Assembly: GCF_900764565.1 (NCBI RefSeq)
Contig: NZ_CAAFOM010000169.1
Location: forward strand, 1 to 14,531
From: an uncultured Catenibacterium sp.
GTDB taxonomy: Bacteria; Bacillota_I; Bacilli_A; Erysipelotrichales; Coprobacillaceae
Reading direction: 5' to 3'
Length of the DNA: 14,531 nt
Shown: positions 1-7,029 of the stretch, one piece after another
Layout of the letters: the number at the start of each line of letters is the position of its first letter
Position numbering within the stretch: position 1 is the stretch's first letter
The notes under the pieces: model-generated
What the model was told of the DNA's origin: nothing
Databases searched by the model: none
Seen by the model: only the letters and a program-made list of their open reading frames with translations
Position numbers and translations under genes: made by a program

Positions 1-29
1 ATATTAATCAGTTGAATGCTTTAACATAA
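1..29 (+). CDS. Possible last codons of an upstream gene (3' fragment)
   Basis: Only one of the three forward frames is open from the window edge. It reads eight codons (I-N-Q-L-N-A-L-T) and ends in TAA at 27-29; the other two frames stop within the first 17 bases. A gene ending about 30 nt before the strong radC ribosome-binding site would be a normal arrangement. Eight codons cannot identify a family, and the fragment could equally be non-coding. Confidence 0.25.
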
Positions 30-60
30 AGAAATCTCAATCAATAAGGGAGGAGGATTT

Positions 61-741
61 ATGATTAAGGGACTTGAACAGTCTTCACAGCCAAGAGAAA
101 AAGCACTCTTAAACGGAATTGAATCTTTGACAGATGAAGAACTACTTGCCTTATTACTTAGAACAGGAAATAAAGAGCAGTCGGTTTTGGATTTATCTTC
201 TACAATATTAAGAGAAATACATGGAATGAGAGGCTTTCATTCAATTACTTTCGCAAAGTTATTATCCTTTAAAGGAGTGAATAAAGCCAAGGCAATAGGT
301 ATTATGGCAGCCTTGGAATTTTCTAAGAGAATCAATGTTCATACAAATATAAATGAAGTGTATGATAACCCAGCAAAAGTCTTTTATCATTTAGAAACTA
401 AGATGTCTCACTTGTCACAGGAACATTTTCTGATAATGATCTTAGACAATCATAATCGTTTGATTGCAGAAAAAACATTATTTATAGGTAGTGTCAATAT
501 GTCCATAGTATCGGCAAGAGAAATCTTTAGAGAAGCCCTTGCTTTTAATGGGGTGAGTATCATTTGTGTTCATAATCATCCTTCAGGTGATGCTCATCCA
601 TCAGGTGAGGATATTAGTATGACAAATAAGCTGATAGAGTTAGGAAAGATGATGAATGTGGATATTGTAGACCATATTATTATAGGTAGAAATCAATACT
701 ATAGCTTTAAGGCAGAGAAGGTCTATTCTTCAATCTTGTAA
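61..741 (+). CDS. radC: RadC-family JAB/MPN-domain protein
   Basis: The protein is 226 residues, the usual RadC length. The N-terminal part carries the typical PREKALLNG and LTDEELLALLLRTG-like segments and a helix-hairpin-helix-like stretch (about residues 65-85, SFKGVNKAKAIG). The C-terminal half is a JAB1/MPN (JAMM) domain with the metal motif H171-N-H173-P-S-G ... S-x-x-D184. The family was named for radiation sensitivity, but that role is now doubted and its biochemical function is unsettled; the metal ligands suggest a metalloenzyme fold. The start is supported by a strong AAGGGAGGAGG Shine-Dalgarno sequence at 46-56. In many Firmicutes radC precedes mreBCD; here mreC follows directly and mreB is absent. 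No terminator is seen after the gene, so readthrough into mreC is possible. Confidence 0.93.
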   Translation: MIKGLEQSSQPREKALLNGIESLTDEELLALLLRTGNKEQSVLDLSSTILREIHGMRGFHSITFAKLLSFKGVNKAKAIGIMAALEFSKRINVHTNINEVYDNPAKVFYHLETKMSHLSQEHFLIMILDNHNRLIAEKTLFIGSVNMSIVSAREIFREALAFNGVSIICVHNHPSGDAHPSGEDISMTNKLIELGKMMNVDIVDHIIIGRNQYYSFKAEKVYSSIL

Positions 742-757
742 CTGTTTTTCCTTATGA

Positions 758-786
758 TTGCATTTTTCAAAAAGAGATATTATAAT
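758..786 (+). promoter_or_regulatory. Putative sigma-A promoter for mreCD
   Basis: TTGCAT (758-763) and a consensus TATAAT (781-786) are separated by exactly 17 bp. Transcription would start near 793, just before the Shine-Dalgarno sequence GAGGTGAT at 796-803, giving a leader of only about 15 nt. This position supports the TTG at 808 as the mreC start, because the earlier in-frame ATG at 754 lies upstream of the promoter. The -35 box is weak (3 of 6). Confidence 0.55.
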
Positions 787-807
787 GTATTCACCGAGGT
801 GATGTCA

Positions 808-1653
808 TTGTATAAAAAGAAGAAAAACAAGCATACAAGAAGAATGATCATCATTACTATAGTATTGATTATTACATCTGTTTATGCTCTTGTTTCAGGT
901 ATTACTGAATTACCATTTTCAAGCGTATTTCAGGATACGGTTGCGAATGCCGAATATTATATTGTTAAGGCACCAGTAAAGTATGTAAAAAATGTTTTTA
1001 CTGAGTATCATGATCTAAAGCTTGTTTATCGTGAAAATAAGAAATTAAAGCGTTCACTTGATAATTATGCAAGTGAGCTTGCAATGAATGAAGTATTATC
1101 AAATGAATTGTCAGAAATGAAGAAAATCACAAATATTGAATCTTTACCTACTGACTATAAAGTGAAATATACAACAATTATTGAAAGAGATGCTGAATCA
1201 TGGAGTAACCAGGTGAAGATTGATATGGGAAGTAATTCTCAAATCAAGAAAGGCATGGCCGTTATTACTTCTAAAGGAATGATTGGGACTGTTACTAAAG
1301 TAGGTACTATTTCTTCTACTGTGACATTGCTTTGTTCAGAAAATAACAGCGTCCAGCTTCCAGTAATGATTGTGGATGGTGAAAATACATATTATGGCTT
1401 ATTAAATAGCTATAATGCAAAGTCTGGAACTTATAAGGTTTCATTATTATCTACTGTTGATAAGATTCAAAAGGGATTGAATGTAACTACCAGTGGTTTA
1501 GGAGGAAAAGGAAAGTCTCCTAAAGGTATTTTAGTAGGCAAGGTTGTAGGATTTAATGCTGGCAATGATGCAAGTGGAAAATATGTTACTGTAAAGCCAT
1601 CTGTTAATTATGATACATTAAACTATGTAGCAGTTGTGCAGAGGGTTAACTAA
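808..1653 (+). CDS. mreC: Rod shape-determining protein MreC
   Basis: MreC is a bitopic membrane protein of the elongasome that links the cytoskeleton to extracytoplasmic peptidoglycan synthesis. From the proposed TTG start it has 281 residues: a short basic cytoplasmic tail (YKKKKNKHTRR), one membrane segment (about 13-30), a charged coiled-coil region (about 66-110) and a glycine/valine-rich beta domain to the C terminus. Family-typical segments include the KGMAVITSKGMIG-like and GLGGKGKSPKGILVGKV-like stretches. The reading frame extends back to an ATG at 754, but that codon has no Shine-Dalgarno sequence and lies upstream of the likely promoter. The TTG at 808 has GAGG eight bases before it. 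An ATG at 802 overlaps the Shine-Dalgarno sequence and is less likely. mreD follows after one base. mreB is not in its usual place upstream. Confidence 0.9.
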   Translation: MYKKKKNKHTRRMIIITIVLIITSVYALVSGITELPFSSVFQDTVANAEYYIVKAPVKYVKNVFTEYHDLKLVYRENKKLKRSLDNYASELAMNEVLSNELSEMKKITNIESLPTDYKVKYTTIIERDAESWSNQVKIDMGSNSQIKKGMAVITSKGMIGTVTKVGTISSTVTLLCSENNSVQLPVMIVDGENTYYGLLNSYNAKSGTYKVSLLSTVDKIQKGLNVTTSGLGGKGKSPKGILVGKVVGFNAGNDASGKYVTVKPSVNYDTLNYVAVVQRVN

Positions 1654-1654
1654 T

Positions 1655-2194
1655 ATGAAGAATAATCAGATCATCAAGAACTTCCTGATTATGTTTGTGT
1701 GTTATTTGATTGATAGTGTGATAAATTTCTTTATTCCAACTAATATCAATCGTTCAGGTCTCACATTTGTTCCTTGCATCGGATTGTTGATGTTTTCATT
1801 ATTAACTGTTACAATTCACGATAAATCTGAAAGATTTTTCTTTGGCGCAGCATGCGGTCTTTATTATAGTGTCTGCTACTCTAATTCATTAATGGTCTAT
1901 ATTCTTATTTATTGTGCGATTACATTCGTAAGAACATATATCTATAGAAATGATAACATAACATGTTTTGAATCAGTAGTATATGCTGCTCTCATTATTG
2001 CGTTTAAGGAATTTGTCGTATATTGGTTGATGCTTATTTCACGTTCAACTTATATTGGTATTATTCAGTTTACAACGATGAGATTTGTTCCTACTTTAGT
2101 CATGAATTTGGTATTTGCGCCAATTGTATATCTTATTTATAAAAAATTCGATATCCATATTGAACCAAATGATTTTGATTTGAAAGATATTTAA
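1655..2194 (+). CDS. mreD: Rod shape-determining protein MreD
   Basis: This is a 179-residue, very hydrophobic protein with about five predicted membrane segments, which matches MreD in size and topology. MreD is an integral membrane partner of MreC in the cell-elongation complex. Sequence conservation in the family is weak, so the call rests on topology, length and position one base after the mreC stop. The ATG at 1655 has GAGGG at 1641-1645, inside the end of mreC, which suggests translational coupling. An upstream in-frame TTG at 1634 would lengthen the protein by seven residues but lacks a ribosome-binding site. The minCD genes that often follow mreD are absent, and a terminator begins at the stop codon. 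Confidence 0.82.
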   Translation: MKNNQIIKNFLIMFVCYLIDSVINFFIPTNINRSGLTFVPCIGLLMFSLLTVTIHDKSERFFFGAACGLYYSVCYSNSLMVYILIYCAITFVRTYIYRNDNITCFESVVYAALIIAFKEFVVYWLMLISRSTYIGIIQFTTMRFVPTLVMNLVFAPIVYLIYKKFDIHIEPNDFDLKDI

Positions 2195-2223
2195 GAGAAG
2201 AATTCAATTTCTTCTCTTTTTTT
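2193..2223 (+). terminator. Intrinsic terminator after mreD
   Basis: A 10-bp perfect stem AAGAGAAGAA (2193-2202) / TTCTTCTCTT (2209-2218) with a 6-nt loop runs into seven Ts (2217-2223). The 5' arm begins inside the mreD TAA stop codon (2192-2194). Confidence 0.88.
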
Positions 2224-2224
2224 A

Positions 2225-2253
2225 TTGTAATTCATCAAATTTTATGATAATAT
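2225..2253 (+). promoter_or_regulatory. Putative sigma-A promoter for rpsB (extended -10)
   Basis: TTGTAA (2225-2230) and TAATAT (2248-2253) are spaced by 17 bp, with TG at 2245-2246 forming an extended -10 element. The -35 box starts directly after the mreD terminator T-tract. Predicted start is near 2260, which leaves a leader of about 100 nt. Overlapping alternatives such as GATAAT at 2246 give the same approximate start. Confidence 0.55.
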
Positions 2254-2259
2254 GGCATG

Positions 2260-2359
2260 GTGTTTGAAATACACACACTATGGATTCATAGTTCGAGTGC
2301 CTAATAGGTGAGCTGTGTTAGAAATAGTGGAGGAAAAAACAAAAAGGAGGAAATTACAC
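2260..2359 (+). promoter_or_regulatory. rpsB 5' leader, possibly structured (candidate regulatory RNA)
   Basis: The leader between the predicted start and the rpsB ATG can form a perfect hairpin, ACTATG (2277-2282) / CATAGT (2287-2292) with a GATT loop. A small CCT/AGG hairpin lies at 2300-2308. ACACA (2271-2275) can pair with TGTGT (2314-2318) and enclose both, giving a three-way-junction-like layout. Two GGAGG sequences follow (2329-2333 and 2346-2350); the second serves the ATG at 2360. Autoregulation of ribosomal-protein operons through mRNA leaders is well known, but I do not recognise this as a named motif and have no covariation data. Confidence 0.35.
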
Positions 2360-3199
2360 ATGCCAGTAATTTCAATGAAAAAATTATTAGAAGTTGGTGT
2401 TCATTTCGGACATCAGACAAAGAGATGGAACCCAAAAATGGCTCCATACATCTTTACATCAAGAAATGGAATCTATATCATTGACTTAAAGAAGTCTTCA
2501 GACAAATTAGATGAAGCTTACCAGGCAATGAAAGAAATCGCTGAAAAGGGCGGTAAGGTTTTATTCGTTGGTACTAAGAAGCAGGCTCAGGAAGCTGTTC
2601 AGACTGAAGCTGAAAGATCTGGTTCTTATTTCGTAAACTCTAGATGGTTAGGTGGAACTTTAACAAACTTCAAGACTATCCAGAAGAGAATCAAGAGACT
2701 TATCGAACTTGAAAAGATGGAAGAAGACGGAAGCTTAGAACAGTATACTAAGAAAGAAGCTGTTCTTCTTATGAAGGAAAAAGCTAAGTTAGAAAGAAAC
2801 CTTGGTGGTATCAAAGAAATGAAGAAGCTACCAAACGCTTTATTCGTAGTTGATCCAAAGGTTGAACACAATGCTGTTGCTGAAGCTAAGATCTTAGGTA
2901 TCCCAGTATTCGGTATCGTTGATACTAACTGTGATCCTGATGAAGTAGATCATGTTATCCCTGCAAACGATGATGCAATCAGAGCTGTTAAGTTAATCGT
3001 TGCTGCTATGGCTGATGCTATCTGCGAAGCTAAGGGTGAACCTACTACTGTAGCATTCGTTAAAGACGAAGAAGAAAAAGAAGTTACAATGAACGATGCT
3101 GTTGCAAGCGTTGAAGAAAATAAAAACAACAGAGGACCAAGATATAAGAACGGTCCTAGAAGAAATAAAGCTCCAAGAACTGACAAGACTGAAGCATAA
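2360..3199 (+). CDS. rpsB: 30S ribosomal protein S2
   Basis: S2 binds the 30S subunit late in assembly, between the head and body. The protein begins with the family's characteristic [23 protein letters not shown] start and continues with [38 protein letters not shown] and a conserved [21 protein letters not shown] segment. The ATG at 2360 has AAGGAGG (2344-2350) nine bases upstream. The frame is open back to a GTG at 2315, but this adds 15 residues not expected in S2. At 279 residues the protein is longer than many S2 proteins; from about residue 233 it has an acidic, then Arg/Lys/Asn/Pro-rich tail. Codon use is strongly biased (AGA for Arg, CAG for Gln), as expected for high expression. tsf follows after a terminator hairpin. 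Confidence 0.98.
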   Translation: MPVISMKKLLEVGVHFGHQTKRWNPKMAPYIFTSRNGIYIIDLKKSSDKLDEAYQAMKEIAEKGGKVLFVGTKKQAQEAVQTEAERSGSYFVNSRWLGGTLTNFKTIQKRIKRLIELEKMEEDGSLEQYTKKEAVLLMKEKAKLERNLGGIKEMKKLPNALFVVDPKVEHNAVAEAKILGIPVFGIVDTNCDPDEVDHVIPANDDAIRAVKLIVAAMADAICEAKGEPTTVAFVKDEEEKEVTMNDAVASVEENKNNRGPRYKNGPRRNKAPRTDKTEA

Positions 3200-3204
3200 T
3201 CAAT

Positions 3205-3233
3205 AGGAGAAAGCATTATGCTTTCTCCTTTTT
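3205..3233 (+). terminator. Intergenic terminator/attenuator between rpsB and tsf
   Basis: A 10-bp perfect stem AGGAGAAAGC (3205-3214) / GCTTTCTCCT (3220-3229) with loop ATTAT runs into TTTTT (3229-3233). Only 12 bases separate the T-tract from the tsf Shine-Dalgarno sequence, so no promoter fits downstream. It probably reduces tsf relative to rpsB by partial termination. Confidence 0.88.
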
Positions 3234-3258
3234 AATAAAAAATACGGAGGAAAAACAA

Positions 3259-4155
3259 ATGGCAATTAGTGCAAAATTAGTAAAAGAATTACGTGAAAAA
3301 ACTGGTGCAGGTATGATGGACTGTAAAAAGGCTTTAGATGCTACTAACGGTAACATCGAAGAAGCTTTTGACTGGTTAAGAGAAAAAGGTATCGCAAAAG
3401 CAGCTAAGAAGGCTGACAGAATTGCAGCTGAAGGTTTATCTACATTTGTAGTTGATGGTAATAAGGCAGCTTTAGTAGAAGTTAACTCAGAAACTGACTT
3501 CGTAGCTAAGAATGCTGAATTCCAGGAATTAGTAAACAATGTTGCAAAGACTATCGTTGCTAATGAACCAGCTGATTTAGAAGCAGCTTTAAAGATCGAA
3601 TTAGATGGTAAAGATCTTGCTACTGCAATCGCTGAAAAATCAGGTAAGATTGGTGAAAAATTATCTTTAAGAAGATTCGCTGTTATGACTAAGGCTGATA
3701 ACGAAGTATTTGGTGCTTACTCTCATATGGGTGGTAAGATCACTGCTTTAGTTAAGATTGCTGATAGTGATGAAGAAAAGGCTAGAGATGTTGCTATGCA
3801 CGTAGCTGCAAGCGCTCCTCAGTTCATTGATAGATCAGCTATCCCAGCAGAACATATCGCTAAGGAAACTGAAGTATTAAAGAAACAGGCTTTAGAAGAA
3901 AATGCTAAGTCTGCTAAACCAAAACCAGAAAACATCGTAGAAAAGATGATTGCTGGACGTTTAAACAAAGAATTAAAGGGTATCTGCTTAGTTGACCAGG
4001 AATTCGTTAAGAACCCTGATTTAACAGTTGCTCAGTTCTTAGGTAACGGTAAAGTAGTTGAAATGGCTAGATTCATGGTTGGTGAAGGTATGGAACATAA
4101 AGAAGAAGACTTCGCTGCTGAAGTAGCTGCTCAGATGGCTGCTGCTAACAAATAA
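3259..4155 (+). CDS. tsf: Translation elongation factor Ts
   Basis: EF-Ts exchanges GDP for GTP on EF-Tu. The 298-residue protein has the N-terminal UBA-like domain (about 1-55, with [20 protein letters not shown]), then the core dimerisation region. It contains the invariant T79-D80-F81-V82 motif that contacts EF-Tu, and the conserved HVAASAPQF and RFMVGEG-like segments. The ATG at 3259 has GGAGG at 3246-3250. Codon use is as biased as in rpsB. There is no room for a promoter between the rpsB terminator and this gene, so expression should depend on readthrough from rpsB. A terminator follows the stop. Confidence 0.98.
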   Translation: MAISAKLVKELREKTGAGMMDCKKALDATNGNIEEAFDWLREKGIAKAAKKADRIAAEGLSTFVVDGNKAALVEVNSETDFVAKNAEFQELVNNVAKTIVANEPADLEAALKIELDGKDLATAIAEKSGKIGEKLSLRRFAVMTKADNEVFGAYSHMGGKITALVKIADSDEEKARDVAMHVAASAPQFIDRSAIPAEHIAKETEVLKKQALEENAKSAKPKPENIVEKMIAGRLNKELKGICLVDQEFVKNPDLTVAQFLGNGKVVEMARFMVGEGMEHKEEDFAAEVAAQMAAANK

Positions 4156-4168
4156 TTATGATTTTTAG

Positions 4169-4195
4169 AAGAAGTACGATATGTACTTCTTTTTT
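4169..4195 (+). terminator. Intrinsic terminator after tsf
   Basis: The stem AAGAAGTAC (4169-4177) / GTACTTCTT (4183-4191) has a 5-nt loop and runs into TTTTTT (4190-4195). It ends the rpsB-tsf unit 13 nt after the stop codon. Confidence 0.87.
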
Positions 4196-4221
4196 GCTAT
4201 TTTCTTATAATGATAAATACA

Positions 4222-4250
4222 TTGCATATTACAGAATTACGTGTTATTAT
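4222..4250 (+). promoter_or_regulatory. Putative sigma-A promoter for the nucleobase permease
   Basis: TTGCAT (4222-4227) and TATTAT (4245-4250) are 17 bp apart, with TG at 4242-4243 giving an extended -10 element. Transcription would start near 4257, leaving about 31 nt of leader. A perfect TATAAT also occurs at 4206-4211, but it has no good -35 box. Confidence 0.6.
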
Positions 4251-4255
4251 CTGAA

Positions 4256-4275
4256 TTGTATTTTTTGTATACAAA
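4256..4275 (+). repeat. Palindrome in the permease leader (candidate operator or RNA hairpin)
   Basis: TTTGTATACAAA (4264-4275) is a perfect 12-bp palindrome just downstream of the predicted transcription start and directly before the GAGGAGG ribosome-binding site at 4277. A second TTGTAT at 4256-4261 can pair with ATACAA (4269-4274) as an RNA hairpin with a 7-nt loop. This could be a repressor site or a translational control hairpin. In A+T-rich DNA a chance palindrome is also possible. No purine-riboswitch consensus is visible. Confidence 0.3.
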
Positions 4276-4287
4276 CGAGGAGGAAAT

Positions 4288-5619
4288 ATGAGTAAAGATC
4301 AAACTAGTATGTCAGAAGAACTTTTCAAAGTTGATGGAAAGCCTTCTACATCACAAGCTTTACCTTTAGCACTTCAGCACGTTGTGGCAATGGTTGTCGG
4401 ATGTGTTGCACCTGCTATTATTATTTCAGGAGTTGCTGGACTTTCAGCGAGTGATTCAGTTATTCTGATTCAGGCTGCATTAACAATGTCTGCTATCTCT
4501 ACATTATTTCAGGTTTTTCCATTATTAAGAGGGAAAAAACTTGCGATTGGTGCAGGATTACCTGTCATCATGGGTATTAGTTTTGCTTATTTGCCTACTA
4601 TGCAGGCAATTGCTGGTGAATTTGATATTGCAACTATTTTAGGTGCGCAGATTGCTGGTGGTATTGTGGCAGTTATTGTAGGTATATTTGTTAAGAAGAT
4701 TAGAAAATTCTTCCCACCACTTATTACTGGTACAGTGGTATTCTCAATTGGTTTATCATTATATCCTACAGCTATTAATTATATGGCTGGTGGTGCGGCT
4801 TCTAAATCTTATGGTTCTTGGCAAAACTGGCTTATTGCATTTATTACATTAGCTGTTGTTACTTATTTGAACCATTATGGTAAGGGAATTTTCAAGCTTG
4901 CTTCTATTTTAATTGGTATTATTGTAGGTTATATTGTAGCTTTATGCTTTGGCATGGTTGATTTCTCAGCAGTTGCAAAAGCATCTTGGTTCGCTTTACC
5001 ACAATTTATGCATTTTGGTGTTAAATTTAACCCAGCAGCATGTGTGGCTATAGGCGTATTATTCGCTATTAACTCTATTCAGGCAATCGGAGATTTCTCT
5101 GCAACTACTACTGGTGGTATGGACCGTATGCCTACTGATGAAGAATTAAATGGTGGTATTGTTGCTTATGGTTTAACTAATATCTTCTGTGCTTTGTTTG
5201 GCGGTTTACCAACTGCTACTTATAGCCAGAATGTTGGTATCGTAGGTTCTACAAAAGTTATTTCTAAGAAAGTATTTGGGCTTGCTGCAGGTATTATCTT
5301 AGTTGCTGGTCTTATTCCAAAGTTCTCATCACTTCTTACTACAATTCCATATTGCGTACTTGGTGGTGCGACTGTATCAGTATTCGCTTCTATTGCGATG
5401 ACTGGTATTAAGTTAATTGCATCTCATCCAATGGATTTCAGAAATACTACAGTTGTTGGTTTAGCTGTTGCACTTGGTATGGGTGTTACTCAGGCAAATG
5501 CAGCACTTGCTACATTCCCATCTTGGGTTACAACTATCTTTGGTAAATCTCCAGTTGTACTTGCAACTATCACTGCAATTGTATTAAACTTAATCTTACC
5601 AAAAAATAGTAATTCATAG
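4288..5619 (+). CDS. NCS2-family nucleobase (xanthine/uracil/purine) permease
   Basis: This 443-residue polytopic membrane protein belongs to the nucleobase:cation symporter-2 (NAT/NCS2) family, which imports purines or pyrimidines with protons. Features are the TM1 Q30-H31 pair, glycine-rich hydrophobic segments compatible with 12-14 membrane spans, a TM8 segment Q265-A-I-G-D269, and the TM10 motif S313-Q314-N315-V-G. The S-Q-N-x-G motif resembles xanthine/urate-type members (Gln324-Asn325 in E. coli XanQ) more than uracil permeases, so a purine substrate is favoured but not proven. Position 265 is Gln where XanQ has Glu272. GAGGAGG (4277-4283) supports the ATG at 4288. The gene has its own promoter and terminator between tsf and pyrH, an insertion into a normally continuous cluster. 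Confidence 0.9.
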   Translation: MSKDQTSMSEELFKVDGKPSTSQALPLALQHVVAMVVGCVAPAIIISGVAGLSASDSVILIQAALTMSAISTLFQVFPLLRGKKLAIGAGLPVIMGISFAYLPTMQAIAGEFDIATILGAQIAGGIVAVIVGIFVKKIRKFFPPLITGTVVFSIGLSLYPTAINYMAGGAASKSYGSWQNWLIAFITLAVVTYLNHYGKGIFKLASILIGIIVGYIVALCFGMVDFSAVAKASWFALPQFMHFGVKFNPAACVAIGVLFAINSIQAIGDFSATTTGGMDRMPTDEELNGGIVAYGLTNIFCALFGGLPTATYSQNVGIVGSTKVISKKVFGLAAGIILVAGLIPKFSSLLTTIPYCVLGGATVSVFASIAMTGIKLIASHPMDFRNTTVVGLAVALGMGVTQANAALATFPSWVTTIFGKSPVVLATITAIVLNLILPKNSNS

Positions 5620-5628
5620 TTAACTATT

Positions 5629-5659
5629 ACTTCCTGATCAAATGAACAGGAAGTTTTTT
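5629..5659 (+). terminator. Intrinsic terminator after the permease gene
   Basis: The stem ACTTCCTG (5629-5636) / CAGGAAGT (5647-5654) has a 10-nt loop and is followed by TTTTTT (5654-5659). It starts 9 nt after the permease stop codon. Confidence 0.87.
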
Positions 5660-5693
5660 CTTAAAGAGTATTTTTTGTCTCATGAGTTCACTG

Positions 5694-5722
5694 TTGACTA
5701 TAAACTTAATTCTATTTATAAT
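5694..5722 (+). promoter_or_regulatory. Strong putative sigma-A promoter for pyrH-frr
   Basis: TTGACT (5694-5699, 5 of 6) and a perfect TATAAT (5717-5722) are separated by 17 bp, the best promoter match in the window. Transcription would start near 5729, about 25 nt before the pyrH ATG and upstream of GAAGGAGAT (5741-5749). Confidence 0.75.
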
Positions 5723-5753
5723 TAATTTGTAGATTTTACAGAAGGAGATCCAT

Positions 5754-6470
5754 ATGAATTATAAAAGAGTTTTATTAAAAATAAGTGGTGAAGCTTTGGC
5801 TGGTGATCAGGGCTTTGGCATTAATCCTATTGTAGTTAAAGACATTGCAGAACAGATCAAGGATGCAAAAGACCTTGGTGTTGAAATTGCGATTGTTTGT
5901 GGCGGCGGTAATATCTGGAGAGGTAAGACTGGTGCTGATATGGGTATGGAAAGAGCAAGTGCTGATTACATGGGTATGCTTGCAACTGTTATGAACGGTC
6001 TTGCATTACAGAATGCCTTAGAATCAATTGGTCTTGAAACACGTGTTATGACTGCAATTGATATGAAGGAAGTAGCTGAACCATATATCAGAAGAAGAGC
6101 TGTACGTCATCTTGAAAAAGGTCGTATTGTTATTTTCTCAGCTGGAACTGGTAGCCCATATTTCACAACTGATACAACTGCTGCATTAAGAGCTGCTGAA
6201 ATTCATGCAGATGTTATCTTAATGGCTAAGAATGGTGTAGATGGTGTTTATTCAGCTGACCCTAAGTTAGATCCTAACGCTGTTAAGTTTGATAAGTTAA
6301 CTTACTTAGATGTTCTTAATAAAGATTTAAAGATCATGGATCAGACAGCTATTACTTTATGTAAAGATAACAACATTGATTTAAGTGTATTTAATATGCA
6401 GAAAGAAGGAAATATTGCGCTTGCTTGTAAACAGGAAGTAGCTGGCACAATCATTTCAAAGGGAGAATAA
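5754..6470 (+). CDS. pyrH: UMP kinase (uridylate kinase)
   Basis: PyrH phosphorylates UMP to UDP with ATP, an essential step towards UTP and CTP. The bacterial enzyme is a hexamer of the amino-acid-kinase fold. The 238-residue protein has the N-terminal K9-I-S-G-E-A phosphate-binding motif, the glycine-rich G50-G-G-N-I-W-R-G57 loop, and T132-G-S-P-Y-F-T-T-D140 in the nucleotide-binding region. The length is typical. The ATG at 5754 has a good Shine-Dalgarno sequence at 5742-5747. frr starts two bases after its stop, with the frr ribosome-binding site inside the end of pyrH. The upstream permease may feed the nucleotide pool that this enzyme uses, but this link is only inferred from proximity. 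Confidence 0.98.
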   Translation: MNYKRVLLKISGEALAGDQGFGINPIVVKDIAEQIKDAKDLGVEIAIVCGGGNIWRGKTGADMGMERASADYMGMLATVMNGLALQNALESIGLETRVMTAIDMKEVAEPYIRRRAVRHLEKGRIVIFSAGTGSPYFTTDTTAALRAAEIHADVILMAKNGVDGVYSADPKLDPNAVKFDKLTYLDVLNKDLKIMDQTAITLCKDNNIDLSVFNMQKEGNIALACKQEVAGTIISKGE

Positions 6471-6472
6471 TA

Positions 6473-7018
6473 ATGGTAGAATTAGTACTTGAAGAAGCAA
6501 AAGAAAAGATGGAGAAATCTGTAGAAGCTTTCTCTAATGAATTAGTTAATATTAGAACTGGACGTGCTAACCCAAGCATGCTTGATAGAGTTATGGTTGA
6601 ATATTATGGTTCACCAACTCCTTTAAATCAGGTAGCAGGTATCTCAGTTGTAGAAGGCCGTCAGTTAGTAATCAAGCCTTATGATAAGAATTCTATGAAA
6701 GATATCGAACATGGTATTTATCAGGCTGATTTAGGATTAACTCCACAGAATGATGGAACTGTAATCCGTATTGTGATTCCACCTCTAACTGAAGAAAGAA
6801 GAAGAGAAATGGTTAAGCAGGTAAATAAACTTGCTGAAGAAGCTAAGGTTGCTTTAAGAAATATCAGAAGAAATGCGAATGCTGATGTTGAAAAGACTGG
6901 CGAAACTGAAGATGAAGTAAAAGCAGGTAAGGAAGATGTTCAGGATTTAACAAATGAATTTGTTAAGAAGATTGACCAGATTGCTAAAGAAAAGGAAAAG
7001 GATTTAATGACAGTTTAA
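6473..7018 (+). CDS. frr: Ribosome recycling factor
   Basis: RRF works with EF-G to split the post-termination ribosome. The 181-residue protein is close to the usual 185. It has the family's conserved IRTGRANPSML segment, the YYGSPTPLNQVA segment, an RLV-like beta domain (VIKPYDKN), and the C-terminal helix region with PPLTEERRREMVKQ and IRRNANADVEK. GGGAG (6461-6465) lies within the end of pyrH, so translation is probably coupled. A strong terminator follows. Confidence 0.98.
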   Translation: MVELVLEEAKEKMEKSVEAFSNELVNIRTGRANPSMLDRVMVEYYGSPTPLNQVAGISVVEGRQLVIKPYDKNSMKDIEHGIYQADLGLTPQNDGTVIRIVIPPLTEERRREMVKQVNKLAEEAKVALRNIRRNANADVEKTGETEDEVKAGKEDVQDLTNEFVKKIDQIAKEKEKDLMTV

Positions 7019-7029
7019 TGTCATTATTG

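Noticed and set aside
2315..2359. N-terminal extension of S2 from GTG 2315, with AGGTGA upstream
   Set aside because: The strong AAGGAGG and the canonical MPVISM start at 2360 fit the S2 family; the 15 extra residues do not.
2626..3539. Three minus-strand open frames (81-107 codons) opposite rpsB and tsf
   Set aside because: They lie antisense to strongly biased, highly conserved genes. They have no recognisable protein motif and appear to be shadows of the codon bias.
4206..4211. Perfect TATAAT as the permease promoter
   Set aside because: No acceptable -35 box lies 15-19 bp upstream, where the tsf terminator sits; TTGCAT/TATTAT at 4222-4250 is better and has a TG extension.
4156..4287. 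Purine or other riboswitch upstream of the permease
   Set aside because: The predicted leader is only about 31 nt and I see no purine aptamer consensus or terminator/antiterminator pair.
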